Shown: positions 20,012 through 29,566 of the stretch, piece after piece
Layout: every line of letters begins with the position of its first letter
How positions within the stretch are numbered: the stretch's first letter is position 1
DNA from: Herbidospora cretacea
GTDB lineage: Bacteria > Actinomycetota > Actinomycetes > Streptosporangiales > Streptosporangiaceae
Assembly: GCF_001570605.1 (NCBI RefSeq)
Contig: NZ_BBXG01000002.1
Span: forward strand, 280,549-344,548
Direction: 5' to 3'
DNA: 64,000 nucleotides
Notes under the pieces: generated by a model
The model's input: the letters and a program-made list of their open reading frames with translations, nothing else
Told to the model about the DNA's origin: nothing
The model's database searches: none
Translations under genes and position numbers: made by a program

Positions 20012-21828
20012 TGCTTTTCTCACACTACACTCCCCGCCCGCTAACGCCCCTCAAGGCCATCTTTGCCAAGGTTGACGAGCTTAGGGCTAGCCAGTCTGAG
20101 CGTGATCGTGCTGACGCTGATGTCTTCGCAGTGCGAGACGGCAATATCGACGATGTCTTTCCGGGAATGTTCTCGGAGGACTTTCCGAAGCCGATCATTG
20201 CGAACTTCGTCGACATCGCCGCGCGTGATGTAGCGGAATCACTGGCTCCGCTTCCGAGCTTCAACGGCTCGGCGACCAATATGGTTTCGGATGCGGCCCG
20301 ATCGAAGGCCGACAAGAAGACCAAGGGCATGGCCCACTATCTGACGCACTCTGATCTACAGACGCAGATGTATAGCGGTGCCGACTATTACGCCTCTTAT
20401 GGGCGTATGCCGATCCTGATTGAGCCGGACTTTGAGGCGCGCTCGCCGCGCTGGCAATTGATCGATCCTCGCAATACGTATGCGGAAGTCGATCGCTACG
20501 GTAAGTGCCACGCCTTCACGCAGGTGTTCAAGAAGAGCATTGCCGAACTATGCATCGAGTATCCCGAGTATGCGGATCGCATTCCCGGACCGACCGATAC
20601 GCCATATTCTCAAAGCATGATCGAAGTCATCCTTTATCGGGATGACGAACGCACGATGATGTACGCGCCGGAGCGGCATAACCTGGTCCTGGCGGACGCG
20701 AAGAACACCATGGGTGAATGCGCGGTAGCCTACGCAGAACGCCCCGGCCTTAAGCGCGGTAGAGGTCAATTCGCCGATGTCCTCTGGACGCAGGTAGCCC
20801 GTAACCGTTTCGCCAATCTGGCGATGGCGGCAGCCGAGCGAGCAGCCGAGGCACCCCTTGCGGTGCCCATGGATGTCCAAGAGTTCTCTCTCGGTGCAAT
20901 GGCTCTACTTAGGAGCCAGAATCCCGAGAAGATTCGCATCGTTGGTGCCGATCTGCCGCAAGCGGCTTTCGCCGAATCACAGCTTCTCGACAATGAACTT
21001 CGCATCGGTGCCCGTTATCCGCAGACGCGGACGGGTAATCTTGATAGCAGCATCATCACTGGTCAAGGCGTACGCGCTCTAGAGGGCGGATTTGATAGCC
21101 AGATCCGTGCTGCGCAAGACGTCTTCGCCGGTGCCTTTCGTGAGGCCATGCGGCTCAGCCTCAAAATGGATGAGCACTATTGGCCCGATGATGAGCGAAG
21201 CATTCGCGGCAACCAAGATGGTGTGCCGTATGAGATCCGCTGGAAGCCTAGCCGAGATATAGACGGCGACTATTCTGTCGACGTTTCCTATGGTTTTGCC
21301 GTTGGCCTTGATCCGAACCGGTCGCTCGTCTTCATTCTCCAGCTTCTTGGCGCACGCCTCATCAGTAAGGATCTGGCTAGGCGGCAGTTTCCCTTCGGCA
21401 TCAATGTCACGCAAGAGGAACAGCGCATTGTCGTCGAAGACCTGAGAGACTCTCTGGTCCAGTCTTTGGCCGGCTACGCGAACACCATTCCATTGCTGGC
21501 GGAACAGGGAATGGACCCAGCCAGCGCAATCAGTAAAATCGCAGCGGTCATCAAGGGCGCCCAAAAGGGCAAGGCCCTGGAAGACATTGTTGAGAAGGCG
21601 TTTGCCCCACCCGAGGCCCCGCCAGGGGCCATGTCTCCTACCCTTCCCGGTTCTGACGGCATGATGCCTCCCGGAATGGGTGCCCCTGGCGGTATGCCTC
21701 CGGCCCCCGGCCAAGCCCAGATGGGTCCTGGCGGATCTCCGGATCTGATTACCATGCTCGCTGGTCTTAATTCCAGCGGTGCGCCAACTACTAATGTCAA
21801 CATCAAGCGAAGGCAACCCGCGTTCTAG
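20011..21828 (+). CDS. Portal protein (605 aa)
   Basis: Position directly after TerL, size, and a long alpha/beta body with a C-terminal Gly/Pro/Met-rich tail (residues 530-590) identify the portal, the dodecameric entry ring for DNA. Characteristic stretches include NFVDIAARDVAESLAPLP and the SQLLDNELRIGARYPQTRTG segment near residue 330. The Met/Gly/Pro-rich tail is shared in composition with the 120-aa protein encoded at 22.3 kb. The stop overlaps the next GTG. Confidence 0.85.
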   Translation: MLFSHYTPRPLTPLKAIFAKVDELRASQSERDRADADVFAVRDGNIDDVFPGMFSEDFPKPIIANFVDIAARDVAESLAPLPSFNGSATNMVSDAARSKADKKTKGMAHYLTHSDLQTQMYSGADYYASYGRMPILIEPDFEARSPRWQLIDPRNTYAEVDRYGKCHAFTQVFKKSIAELCIEYPEYADRIPGPTDTPYSQSMIEVILYRDDERTMMYAPERHNLVLADAKNTMGECAVAYAERPGLKRGRGQFADVLWTQVARNRFANLAMAAAERAAEAPLAVPMDVQEFSLGAMALLRSQNPEKIRIVGADLPQAAFAESQLLDNELRIGARYPQTRTGNLDSSIITGQGVRALEGGFDSQIRAAQDVFAGAFREAMRLSLKMDEHYWPDDERSIRGNQDGVPYEIRWKPSRDIDGDYSVDVSYGFAVGLDPNRSLVFILQLLGARLISKDLARRQFPFGINVTQEEQRIVVEDLRDSLVQSLAGYANTIPLLAEQGMDPASAISKIAAVIKGAQKGKALEDIVEKAFAPPEAPPGAMSPTLPGSDGMMPPGMGAPGGMPPAPGQAQMGPGGSPDLITMLAGLNSSGAPTTNVNIKRRQPAF

Positions 21829-22043
21829 TGACTCCCGAAGATATCGAATGGCGCTTTGCCTTTCATGCCGCGACCAACGAAGAGAAGCGCGACGCACATA
21901 CCAGCGTCAGGCAGGCGCATAGGCGTCTAGCAGACGACCTGAATAGTCGGCTCCCCGAAGGCCGGGAAAAGTCGCTAGCGATCACCAAGCTAGAAGAGTC
22001 GATGTTCTGGTCTAACGCCGCCATCGCACGAAACAAGGAATAG
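21828..22043 (+). CDS. Acb2/Tad1-like small helical protein, possible anti-CBASS factor (71 aa)
   Basis: A two-helix hairpin protein: FAFHAATNEEKRDAHTSVRQAHRRLADDL, then LPEGREKSLAITKLEESMFWSNAAIARN. The P-x-G-RE-x-S-x-A-x-x-x-LEE-x-x-x-W-x-NAAIAR pattern is that of the Acb2-like hairpin family often found beside phage structural genes. Known Acb2 sequesters cyclic nucleotides made by CBASS. It starts at GTG 21828, overlapping the portal stop. The assignment rests on recognised pattern only; ligand binding is unproven. Confidence 0.6.
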   Translation: MTPEDIEWRFAFHAATNEEKRDAHTSVRQAHRRLADDLNSRLPEGREKSLAITKLEESMFWSNAAIARNKE

Positions 22044-22046
22044 ATA

Positions 22047-22244
22047 ATGGCTAACGCAACCGCCATCCCCCGGAATCCGCTTCGCGGTGGCATGTGTACT
22101 CCTCACGAGCAGACTCCTTGGACCTCCGGTGTTCCGAAGCCGGTCCGAAGTGCCGGCGTCCAGAAGTTCATGAACGTGTCAGAGACCAAGCCGGGTAGCG
22201 GCACCTCTGGCGACGGCAAGACTCACCGCAGTATTGGTAAGTAG
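22047..22244 (+). CDS. Hypothetical phage protein (65 aa)
   Basis: Three bases after the previous stop. Rich in Gly, Pro, Ser and Thr (PRNPLRGGMCTPHEQTPW, then ETKPGSGTSGDGK), probably unstructured; perhaps a minor virion component. No family recognised. Confidence 0.5.
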   Translation: MANATAIPRNPLRGGMCTPHEQTPWTSGVPKPVRSAGVQKFMNVSETKPGSGTSGDGKTHRSIGK

Positions 22245-22345
22245 CAATCGCTAATGGCCATGGTGGGCCCCGCACACCCACCAATCCCGCCCCTGCATCG
22301 GGGCCTGGAGCCCTCTCCAAAAGGACTGACGGCGCTCAGCCTCGC

Positions 22346-22708
22346 ATGAGGATTCCTGACGCCCAATATGGTGAGCAATCAGCCTTCCAGGATATCCAGG
22401 GTGGCGCTCCCATGGCTGCGGGCGGAGGCGGCCCTATGCCGCCGATGAATACGGGAATGCCGCCTGTAGATGTGGTGCCCTTCGGGGCACCCACCATGCG
22501 CCCTAACGAGCCCGTCACTTCTGGTATTGACCTCGGCCCTGGGCCTGGTAGTGCTTCTCTCGGCCTTCTGGACGAAGCGGCGCTCGCTCGCCGGGCTGAC
22601 ATGGATGCGCTCTACGCCTATCTGCCCGTGCTCGAATTCCTGGCCAATCGGCCGAATGCCACGCAATCACTGAAGAACGTTGTCAGACGCCTGAAGGCGT
22701 CCCACTAA
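22346..22708 (+). CDS. Gly/Pro/Met-rich virion-associated protein (120 aa)
   Basis: The N-terminal 60 residues are low complexity (MAAGGGGPMPPMNTGMPPVD), like the tail of the portal. The C-terminal 45 residues are helical (LDEAALARRADMDALYAYLPVLEFLA). A structural or assembly role beside the portal is likely from position. The stop overlaps the start of the 1,714-aa gene. Confidence 0.5.
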   Translation: MRIPDAQYGEQSAFQDIQGGAPMAAGGGGPMPPMNTGMPPVDVVPFGAPTMRPNEPVTSGIDLGPGPGSASLGLLDEAALARRADMDALYAYLPVLEFLANRPNATQSLKNVVRRLKASH

Positions 22709-25700
22709 TGAGCTCTTGGACTGATCGCTTCTCCGCCGCTTTGACGGCCCTGCAAGACGCCTACGGCGCCGCGTTCGACTGGAGTACACAGCCGTTCGAA
22801 GTCAACACTCCGGCGTACATCGACATCACGAACCGTCTCGGCCGAGTCCTCGGCGGGGTGACCAACGCTTTCGGGAACACTCTGGCCGGCGCTGCGGAAG
22901 GCACCTTTGAGGGCGTTGGCTGGGGCCTGGAAAACCTGGTGGCCGAGCCCATTTCGGCGGCAGCCACCACGGCTAGCCTCACCGATTCCCCGGCTTGGCG
23001 TCAGCAGCTTGGCGCGGCCAACTGGATGGAAGCCGTCAGCAAGATCGGTACCACGTGGGACCGCGCTCGCAAGATGGCCGACACTCGTTCGGCCGGCAAC
23101 AGCCTCGCGCTGATGTTCGCTACTGATGACGTCCTGGCGGAAGAGGCTAGGATCTCGGAGCTTCAAGACGGCTTCTTGTGGAACGCCACCACGGGCACGA
23201 TTGATGCCGCTATCTCCTGGTTCGGCGATCCGACCATCGTGGGATTGAAGGCGGTATCCGGCGCGAACGCAGTTCGTAAGGGTTTCAATGTCGGGCATCG
23301 TGCATCCGACCGCGGTTGGACCGCGTTCCTTGCTGGTGCCGGGGTTGGCCCTGGTGTTCAGAGCGCGGATGACATCGCGGACTCCAGGGCCGTGACGAAC
23401 TTCCTGAAGTGGAAGCAAGGCAAGAGCGGACGGGAGATCGCCAACCACCAGGCGGTCAAGGCATCTGCCTACCCGAGCGTGATGGCTGGCCTTCTCCAGG
23501 AGGCCGACGAGCAGACCTCACGCCTGATCATCGCCGTTGGCTACGGCAGCGAAGCTGCCTACCAGCGCCTAGCTAGTCGGCGGGATGATCTCGCGTTCCG
23601 CATCGCCCGCGCTGACAACATCCTGAACTCGGCCGTTGACTTTGAGCTGGTCAAGAGCGGCACCTATAAGACCTTCCTTCCGAAGGCCCTTCCTTCGCAG
23701 GGCCCTAAGGCTCCCGAGCCTGAGCAGCTTCCGCTGTTCGACATCGGCCAGTTCCCGGCCGGTGAGCCCGGCATGGGCGGCAAGGCCGCCAAGGGCAAGA
23801 AGAAGGCGAAGAGTCCGACCGATACCGATGATCTCGACTTCGGCGGGCAGCCTGCCGGCAAGTCTTTTGAGTATCCGTCGATCTCCGGCAATCTGCCGAA
23901 GACCGTTCAGGGCAACATCATGATCGCGCCGAAGGCGGGCGATCGGGTAACCGGCCTTGGTGGCATCTCGGTCGACGCTGGTCCCTACATGATGTCCGGC
24001 CCCGTCAACGAAGAGGCGATCAAGGACCTCATCCCATACTTCAATGGGCTATCGCAGGCAGACGCCTACCGGGCGATTGCCAGTCTCGACAACCCGATCC
24101 CTGGCCTGCCTCCGAAGCCGGCATGGCAGAAGGCAACTGACTGGCAGATGCACGACGAGACCCTAAACGCCCTCGGTCAGGGCTTTGATGAGTCGTCGTC
24201 GATGCGCATCAAGCCGTGGCCGATCGCCAGTCAGCGCGCAATGCTGATGGCTCAGGAGGAGATCAAGCGCAAGAGTGGGTCCGAAATGGAGCTGCTCATT
24301 GCCGCCATTGGTCCTGGTGGTGAGAACCCCGGGCGTGGCGTATGGGCCAGCATGCAGGACTATGCGATTCGAAATGATCGCGACCTGGCCAAGGCCGATA
24401 GGGCGCTTGCCTACGATTGGTCGAGTAAGTCTCTCGCGGATGAATCCGTGATCTTCCCGAAGGCTTTCGGTCTTCCGGTTCGAGTGATCCGGGATTTCCC
24501 GCTTGGCGTGGCGCGCAGCTTCACGCAGAAGCGCGCTCCTAGTTGGATCGACTTCAACCGTGGAGATTCCCACGCGGGCTTTGCCGCGTTCCTGAATGGC
24601 GCTCGGATCTTCTCGAATGGCCAGCGTGAGACGTACATGCGCCAGTATATGGCTGCGTGGACTCCCGAGGCTAAGCGCAAGGTCGTCGAAGCTGCCGAGA
24701 CTGACGCTATCAATTTCATGGCCATCAAGTATGGACTTGATGATGAAGCTGCCGCAGCACTTGCCAAGGAGTCGACTGGCACGCGGAACCGTCTCGTTAA
24801 GGCGATGACGGAGAAGCGCGAGAACAAGTATGCATCGCCGGCCGTCCTTGACCACATCGCGTTTGACGACGATGTTCTTCCGGTGACTTCGCGTCTTTTT
24901 GAGACGCAGGCCGTTAACTCGATGCCTCTGCTCAACCTTGACCGATATGAGCGCGTCTTTCGCGCCAACTCTGAGATCCTGAGTGCCTTTGCGCGCAAGC
25001 GCGCGGACATCGGCGATTTCATGGACAAGGCGCATGACGTCTTCTCTCAGGTCTGGTCCTTCTCGGTTCTCATGCGGTTCGGGTATACGATCCGGACGCT
25101 GACTGATGACATGCTGCGCAGCATGGCTGCGCTCGGTGCTATGAGCATCATGGGCGGCATCAATGCCGGTTTGAAGACCGCGTTCACATGGGACATGGGC
25201 AATGCATGGTCCTGGGGCGATCTAATTCGGAATAAGCAAATCACCCTGAAGGACTCGGCCCCCGCGAAGCGCCTCAAGAACGCTGTCACTCATACGAAGA
25301 TCGGCGCACTCAAGCTTGGCGCCGGAGCCTTGGCGACAAAGGCCATGGACTCAGCGGACCTGCAAGAGTTGCGTTCAATCGTGCAAGAGGCTGTTGACAG
25401 GCATGGCCGAGACCTTGAGTCAGTTCGAATTCAAACCGAAGACGGCTTTGAGTATCGCGGTCATTACATCACCGGCGCCTATGAAGGTGTCGGGAAGCCT
25501 TATAAGGAAATTGTCGGCGGATCGTATGACGCCATCGCGCGTACGTCCAAGGAGATGATTGAACGGCTCCGCAGCGAATACGCTGCGTGGGACGTCAAGA
25601 ATCCGACCGACGCAGACCATCTGTCCTCATGGCTGTACGCCATCAATGAGCAGATCTTTAAGAGTCCGCTGGGTAAGCGGTTCATGCGCGGCGAGACTGC

Positions 25701-27852
25701 CGAACAGGTAGAGCGCTGGCTGCGTCGCACGCCCGAAGGGCAGCATGTTCGCAAGCTGATCGGCCCGAACGGCAAGGACCCTGAGCTGCTGGCCGGCATG
25801 GCTCAAGCCATTGTTGATCACTATGTGCCGGTCCTTCGCGCCCATGAGAATCCGATGATTCTGCGTGATGCCGTGTTCCGTGGGCAGCTTGACGAGAAGA
25901 TGCTTGAGGAGTTTTTCCCTGACGTCGCGATGCGCCCTCAGGTCCACGGTCCCACCATTGATTGGAACCTGCACCAGGGCGGTGTCCGCAAGTGGATGGA
26001 TTCAATTGTCTCGAATGGTTTCAAGTGGCTCAGCCAGGTTCCGACTGACCGTCTGATCAGGCATCCCACGTTCCGTGTGCTCTATCAGGATTCCGTGAAG
26101 CGTCAGATTGACAATGCGATGCTCTCCGGTGAAGACGTCACGTGGGGGATGCTTTCCGCATTCGAGCACACTGCGCGCGAGACCGCGCTCAAGAATATCA
26201 ATAACCTGCTCTACAACGTTTCCAGCCGGAGCAACGCGGCCCATGCCGCGCGTTTCATGACGGGCTTCTTCTCCGCCTGGGAAGATTCCATCAAGCGCTG
26301 GTCTCAGTTGGCGGTTGCCAAGCCGCAGCTACTCTTCTACGGCAGCAAGATTTGGGATGCCCCGAATAACATGAATCTCGGGAGCACCGAGAACGAGTTC
26401 GGTCAGCGCGTTCCGCGCCTTGCGGTTGTCGACGAGCATGGCCGGCAGGTTAAGAGCATGGTCATCAATGGCCGCACGGTCTTCGCCACCTATGATGAGG
26501 ACACCGGCAAGTGGTCGGAATTCAATTCGAACCTGAACGACAAAACGAAAATCGTTGCTCGCCTGCCTGACTGGTTGCGGAAGTGGATCGGAGAAGGCGC
26601 TGAGAGCTATGACGCGGTTCCCATCCCCAAGTCGTCACTCAATCTGATCCTTCAGGGTGATCCCTGGTGGCTGCCCGGTGCGGGGCCACTCATGCAGATC
26701 CCGATTACGCAGCTCCAGCAGAAGAACCCCACGGGGTTCCAAGACGTCTACAAGTGGGCTATTCCGTTCGGGCCTCAGTCCTTCGCTGACGTCATGCTTC
26801 CCGGCTGGCTGAAGCAAAAGATGAAGGCGAACGAGGGAATCGAAGACCCGTCATACGCTTTCACCTGGACGCAAATCATGCAGACAGAGGAGATGCGTAT
26901 CCGGGAAGGCCGCCGCACGCGGCCGGCCAGTGAAGTGGAGTTCCGCAAGGAGATCGACAGGCGCACTCAAGCGGCGTACAACGTCCGGTCTTTCACTCGG
27001 TTCTTCCTGCCCTTCTCGGCAGACCTGCAAAGCCCGTATCAGTTCTTCATTGACCGCTACCAGCAGATGCGCGAGCACTACGGCCAGGAGGCCGACGAGC
27101 GGTTCTATGAGAAGTATGGCGACGATCTCTATATTTTCACCAACAGCCTGAGCAAGGGCAATATCGGCGCTACGGCGACGAAGACCGCTTGGGAAGCGAC
27201 CAAGAAGCATGGCGATCTGATTGCGCAGAATCCCGAGTATGGCGCTCTGATCATGGGGCCGGACGTCATGACCGGCAAGTTTGATCAGTACGTTCATTCA
27301 GCTCAGTTCGGCCAGAAGGTTGGTCCTGGCTCCCTGATGACGACGCGCGAGCGTCGCTCACCCTTGGACGCCCTGAGGGAAACGAACATCCGCCTGGGCT
27401 GGACCAAGTTGAACGCATGGATGAATGAGTTGAACGCTGAGGCCGTCGAGAAGGGTCTTGATGATAAGACCGTGGCCAAGGTGCGTACGGCTCTCACGGA
27501 GCGTCTCAGCGCTGAGAACAAGGATTGGGGGGACGAGTATACGAAGTCGGATCGCGATGCGATCCCGAAGCGTATCGAGTTCTTCAAGTCTCTCGTTCAG
27601 AACGCTGAGCTTCTTTCGCAGCCGAACCGCACCGACCTTCGGACCCTCAATGAGTACCTGAAGGCGCGTGCCCAGTTCGTTGCCATCCTTCAGGCGAAGC
27701 AGAAGGCGCAAGTCCCGTACACCCTGGACGCTCAGGCCAACGCTCATATCAAGAATGCTTGGGAGCGCGTTCAGCGCTATTTCGAGATCAGTGACACCCG
27801 ATTCGGTGACCTGTTCTCGCGGTATCTCACTAACGATAAGTTGCAATTTTAA
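22708..27852 (+). CDS. Very large virion protein, probable internal/ejection protein (1,714 aa)
   Basis: The largest gene of the phage. It lies between the portal and the virion peptidase, ahead of scaffold and capsid, not among tail genes as a tape measure would be. The sequence is mostly helical, with no transmembrane clusters typical of tape measures and no catalytic motif I recognise. A Pro/Lys-rich linker (PLFDIGQFPAGEPGMGGKAAK) lies near residue 345. The C-terminal third contains conserved-looking aromatic stretches (AHAARFMTGFFSAWEDSIKRW near 1180). By analogy with podoviruses it is probably an internal core protein ejected with the DNA. The exact role is unknown. Confidence 0.6.
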   Translation: MSSWTDRFSAALTALQDAYGAAFDWSTQPFEVNTPAYIDITNRLGRVLGGVTNAFGNTLAGAAEGTFEGVGWGLENLVAEPISAAATTASLTDSPAWRQQLGAANWMEAVSKIGTTWDRARKMADTRSAGNSLALMFATDDVLAEEARISELQDGFLWNATTGTIDAAISWFGDPTIVGLKAVSGANAVRKGFNVGHRASDRGWTAFLAGAGVGPGVQSADDIADSRAVTNFLKWKQGKSGREIANHQAVKASAYPSVMAGLLQEADEQTSRLIIAVGYGSEAAYQRLASRRDDLAFRIARADNILNSAVDFELVKSGTYKTFLPKALPSQGPKAPEPEQLPLFDIGQFPAGEPGMGGKAAKGKKKAKSPTDTDDLDFGGQPAGKSFEYPSISGNLPKTVQGNIMIAPKAGDRVTGLGGISVDAGPYMMSGPVNEEAIKDLIPYFNGLSQADAYRAIASLDNPIPGLPPKPAWQKATDWQMHDETLNALGQGFDESSSMRIKPWPIASQRAMLMAQEEIKRKSGSEMELLIAAIGPGGENPGRGVWASMQDYAIRNDRDLAKADRALAYDWSSKSLADESVIFPKAFGLPVRVIRDFPLGVARSFTQKRAPSWIDFNRGDSHAGFAAFLNGARIFSNGQRETYMRQYMAAWTPEAKRKVVEAAETDAINFMAIKYGLDDEAAAALAKESTGTRNRLVKAMTEKRENKYASPAVLDHIAFDDDVLPVTSRLFETQAVNSMPLLNLDRYERVFRANSEILSAFARKRADIGDFMDKAHDVFSQVWSFSVLMRFGYTIRTLTDDMLRSMAALGAMSIMGGINAGLKTAFTWDMGNAWSWGDLIRNKQITLKDSAPAKRLKNAVTHTKIGALKLGAGALATKAMDSADLQELRSIVQEAVDRHGRDLESVRIQTEDGFEYRGHYITGAYEGVGKPYKEIVGGSYDAIARTSKEMIERLRSEYAAWDVKNPTDADHLSSWLYAINEQIFKSPLGKRFMRGETAEQVERWLRRTPEGQHVRKLIGPNGKDPELLAGMAQAIVDHYVPVLRAHENPMILRDAVFRGQLDEKMLEEFFPDVAMRPQVHGPTIDWNLHQGGVRKWMDSIVSNGFKWLSQVPTDRLIRHPTFRVLYQDSVKRQIDNAMLSGEDVTWGMLSAFEHTARETALKNINNLLYNVSSRSNAAHAARFMTGFFSAWEDSIKRWSQLAVAKPQLLFYGSKIWDAPNNMNLGSTENEFGQRVPRLAVVDEHGRQVKSMVINGRTVFATYDEDTGKWSEFNSNLNDKTKIVARLPDWLRKWIGEGAESYDAVPIPKSSLNLILQGDPWWLPGAGPLMQIPITQLQQKNPTGFQDVYKWAIPFGPQSFADVMLPGWLKQKMKANEGIEDPSYAFTWTQIMQTEEMRIREGRRTRPASEVEFRKEIDRRTQAAYNVRSFTRFFLPFSADLQSPYQFFIDRYQQMREHYGQEADERFYEKYGDDLYIFTNSLSKGNIGATATKTAWEATKKHGDLIAQNPEYGALIMGPDVMTGKFDQYVHSAQFGQKVGPGSLMTTRERRSPLDALRETNIRLGWTKLNAWMNELNAEAVEKGLDDKTVAKVRTALTERLSAENKDWGDEYTKSDRDAIPKRIEFFKSLVQNAELLSQPNRTDLRTLNEYLKARAQFVAILQAKQKAQVPYTLDAQANAHIKNAWERVQRYFEISDTRFGDLFSRYLTNDKLQF

Positions 27853-28964
27853 TGGACTGGTTCGCGGATTTCTGGGATAACCTCTTCGGCGGCATGATCG
27901 GCTCGGGCAAGTATGTGTCCGGCCGGCAGGCGTCTGGTGGACTCGACGTCGATCCCTGGCGCCCGATCATCATGAGCGTCCCCATCCTGGGGGCATACGC
28001 CACCATGGCCCTGGGTGATCCCTCGCCCACGCCTTCGGCGCGGTTGTCGGCCGCCACCAGTCCGGTAGATCAGGAGATCGCCAGGGCGACCAGTGCGCCC
28101 GGTGCCAATCCTTCCCCTAGCCCGGCAACCTCTGGCCCCTCGCCTTCGCCTGCCAGCCCTCAGGCCACGGCCCCGCCCGCGTCATCTAATGACGCCGCCG
28201 TGGCGCAAGCCATCGCCGATGCCCTAGGAACAAACCCCGCAGCCGAAGTTCCCGGCAATCCGCTCTACGGCAACATCCCTGACGGCCGAGTGCTTCTCTC
28301 CACCAAGACTCCCGCTGACGCTCCGCGGTATGGGCGTAGCCCTACAGCTATGCGGGTCTCTGGCACCTGGTCGACGATCGCGGAAGCTATCGCTCAGGTG
28401 AACGACTGGGATGCCAAGAAGGTTGAGGGGTTCATGACTCGCGCCATCGGTGCCGGTCTGATCTCCAAGCCCTCGGCAAATCTCGACGACGTTGAGAATC
28501 TCTGGGGCGCGCTGGTTCTTCGCACGGCGAAAATGAATGAACGCGGTATCAAGATCACCCCTTGGCAGCTCCTTGAGCGCTACCAGACGGGTGCTGTGAT
28601 TGGAGGCGCTCAGTCCCAGGCTCGTACGGTCACCTCTACCAGCGTCAACTACACGGATGCGCCTACGGCTAAGGCGACGATCACCCAGGCCCTTCGCGGT
28701 GTCCTCGGTCGAGACCCGACAAAGAAGGAAACTTCCACGTTCCTGGCAGCCCTGAAGGCTGCCGAGAAGAAGAATCCGACGACGTCAACAACGACCACCA
28801 ACGCCGATGGCACGAACGTGTCGACGACCACGAAGCAAGGTCTCAACCCGGCTGCGTTCGCTCAGGAATGGGCGATGGGCCACGACAAGGATGAGGCCGC
28901 CGCTTACCAGGCGTCCACCTATTACATGTCGGCGTTCTTTGATGCGCTCTCCGCGCCGGTCTAA
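27852..28964 (+). CDS. Virion structural protein with Pro/Ser/Ala linker (370 aa)
   Basis: The short N-terminus contains a hydrophobic segment (IIMSVPILGAYATMAL). A 60-residue Pro/Ser/Ala/Thr-rich linker follows (residues 55-115), then a globular helical part (WSTIAEAIAQVNDWDAKKVEGFM) and a Thr-rich stretch near residue 315. It starts one base before the end of the large gene. Probably another internal virion or head-tail component. Confidence 0.5.
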   Translation: MDWFADFWDNLFGGMIGSGKYVSGRQASGGLDVDPWRPIIMSVPILGAYATMALGDPSPTPSARLSAATSPVDQEIARATSAPGANPSPSPATSGPSPSPASPQATAPPASSNDAAVAQAIADALGTNPAAEVPGNPLYGNIPDGRVLLSTKTPADAPRYGRSPTAMRVSGTWSTIAEAIAQVNDWDAKKVEGFMTRAIGAGLISKPSANLDDVENLWGALVLRTAKMNERGIKITPWQLLERYQTGAVIGGAQSQARTVTSTSVNYTDAPTAKATITQALRGVLGRDPTKKETSTFLAALKAAEKKNPTTSTTTTNADGTNVSTTTKQGLNPAAFAQEWAMGHDKDEAAAYQASTYYMSAFFDALSAPV

Positions 28965-28966
28965 AT

Positions 28967-29566
28967 ATGCCTTGGCCTCCCACGTATGAGACCGATCTTC
29001 CGATCCCCATCAGTGACCAGCTCACTTCGCCCGTGATGGCGGGCCTCAATACTGAGGTAGTTCCCGGCGTTGAGGGCGTTGGGGTGCCTGTCGATCAGGC
29101 TGCCGGAATCCTCGCCCCGGGCGTGATGTCTCCTACCGACTTCGGTTTTGACGCTCTTCCAGAACTTCCCGAGCCCGCAATTCCTGACGTTAGCGGCAAG
29201 CGCCAAGCCATCATTGACGACGCGCTCACGCAGATCGGCAAATGGTATGTGTGGGGTGGGGAGTCCGACGCGGAAGGCGGCTTTGATTGCAGCGGTCTAC
29301 TCTTCTGGGCCTTCACCAAGAACGGCGTAGACATCCCTCGCGTGTCTGGAGCTCAAGCGGCAAGAGGCAAACGAGTCGACATCACCAAGCTACGGCCTGG
29401 CGATTTGGTCGCCTGGGAGAACAACCCGGAAGCGCCTGGCGCTGATCACATCGCGCTCTACCTCGGCGACGGCTGGATTTTGGAAGCGCCCCGCACTGGG
29501 CTCAAAGTGCGCAAAAGAAAGCTCCGCGCCAATGAAGGCGCGTGGGGCGTAGCTATGGATTACTGA
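28967..29566 (+). CDS. Virion-associated NlpC/P60 peptidoglycan peptidase (199 aa)
   Basis: The C-terminal half (residues 80-199) is an NlpC/P60 domain: WYVWGGE, then GGFDCSGLLFWAF with the catalytic Cys, LRPGDLVAW, and GADHIALYLGDG with the catalytic His. The N-terminal 80 residues lack a signal peptide and are Pro/Val-rich. It would open the cell wall during DNA injection, as in virion-associated lysins, rather than lyse cells, given its place among internal proteins. The stop overlaps the next start. Confidence 0.85.
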   Translation: MPWPPTYETDLPIPISDQLTSPVMAGLNTEVVPGVEGVGVPVDQAAGILAPGVMSPTDFGFDALPELPEPAIPDVSGKRQAIIDDALTQIGKWYVWGGESDAEGGFDCSGLLFWAFTKNGVDIPRVSGAQAARGKRVDITKLRPGDLVAWENNPEAPGADHIALYLGDGWILEAPRTGLKVRKRKLRANEGAWGVAMDY

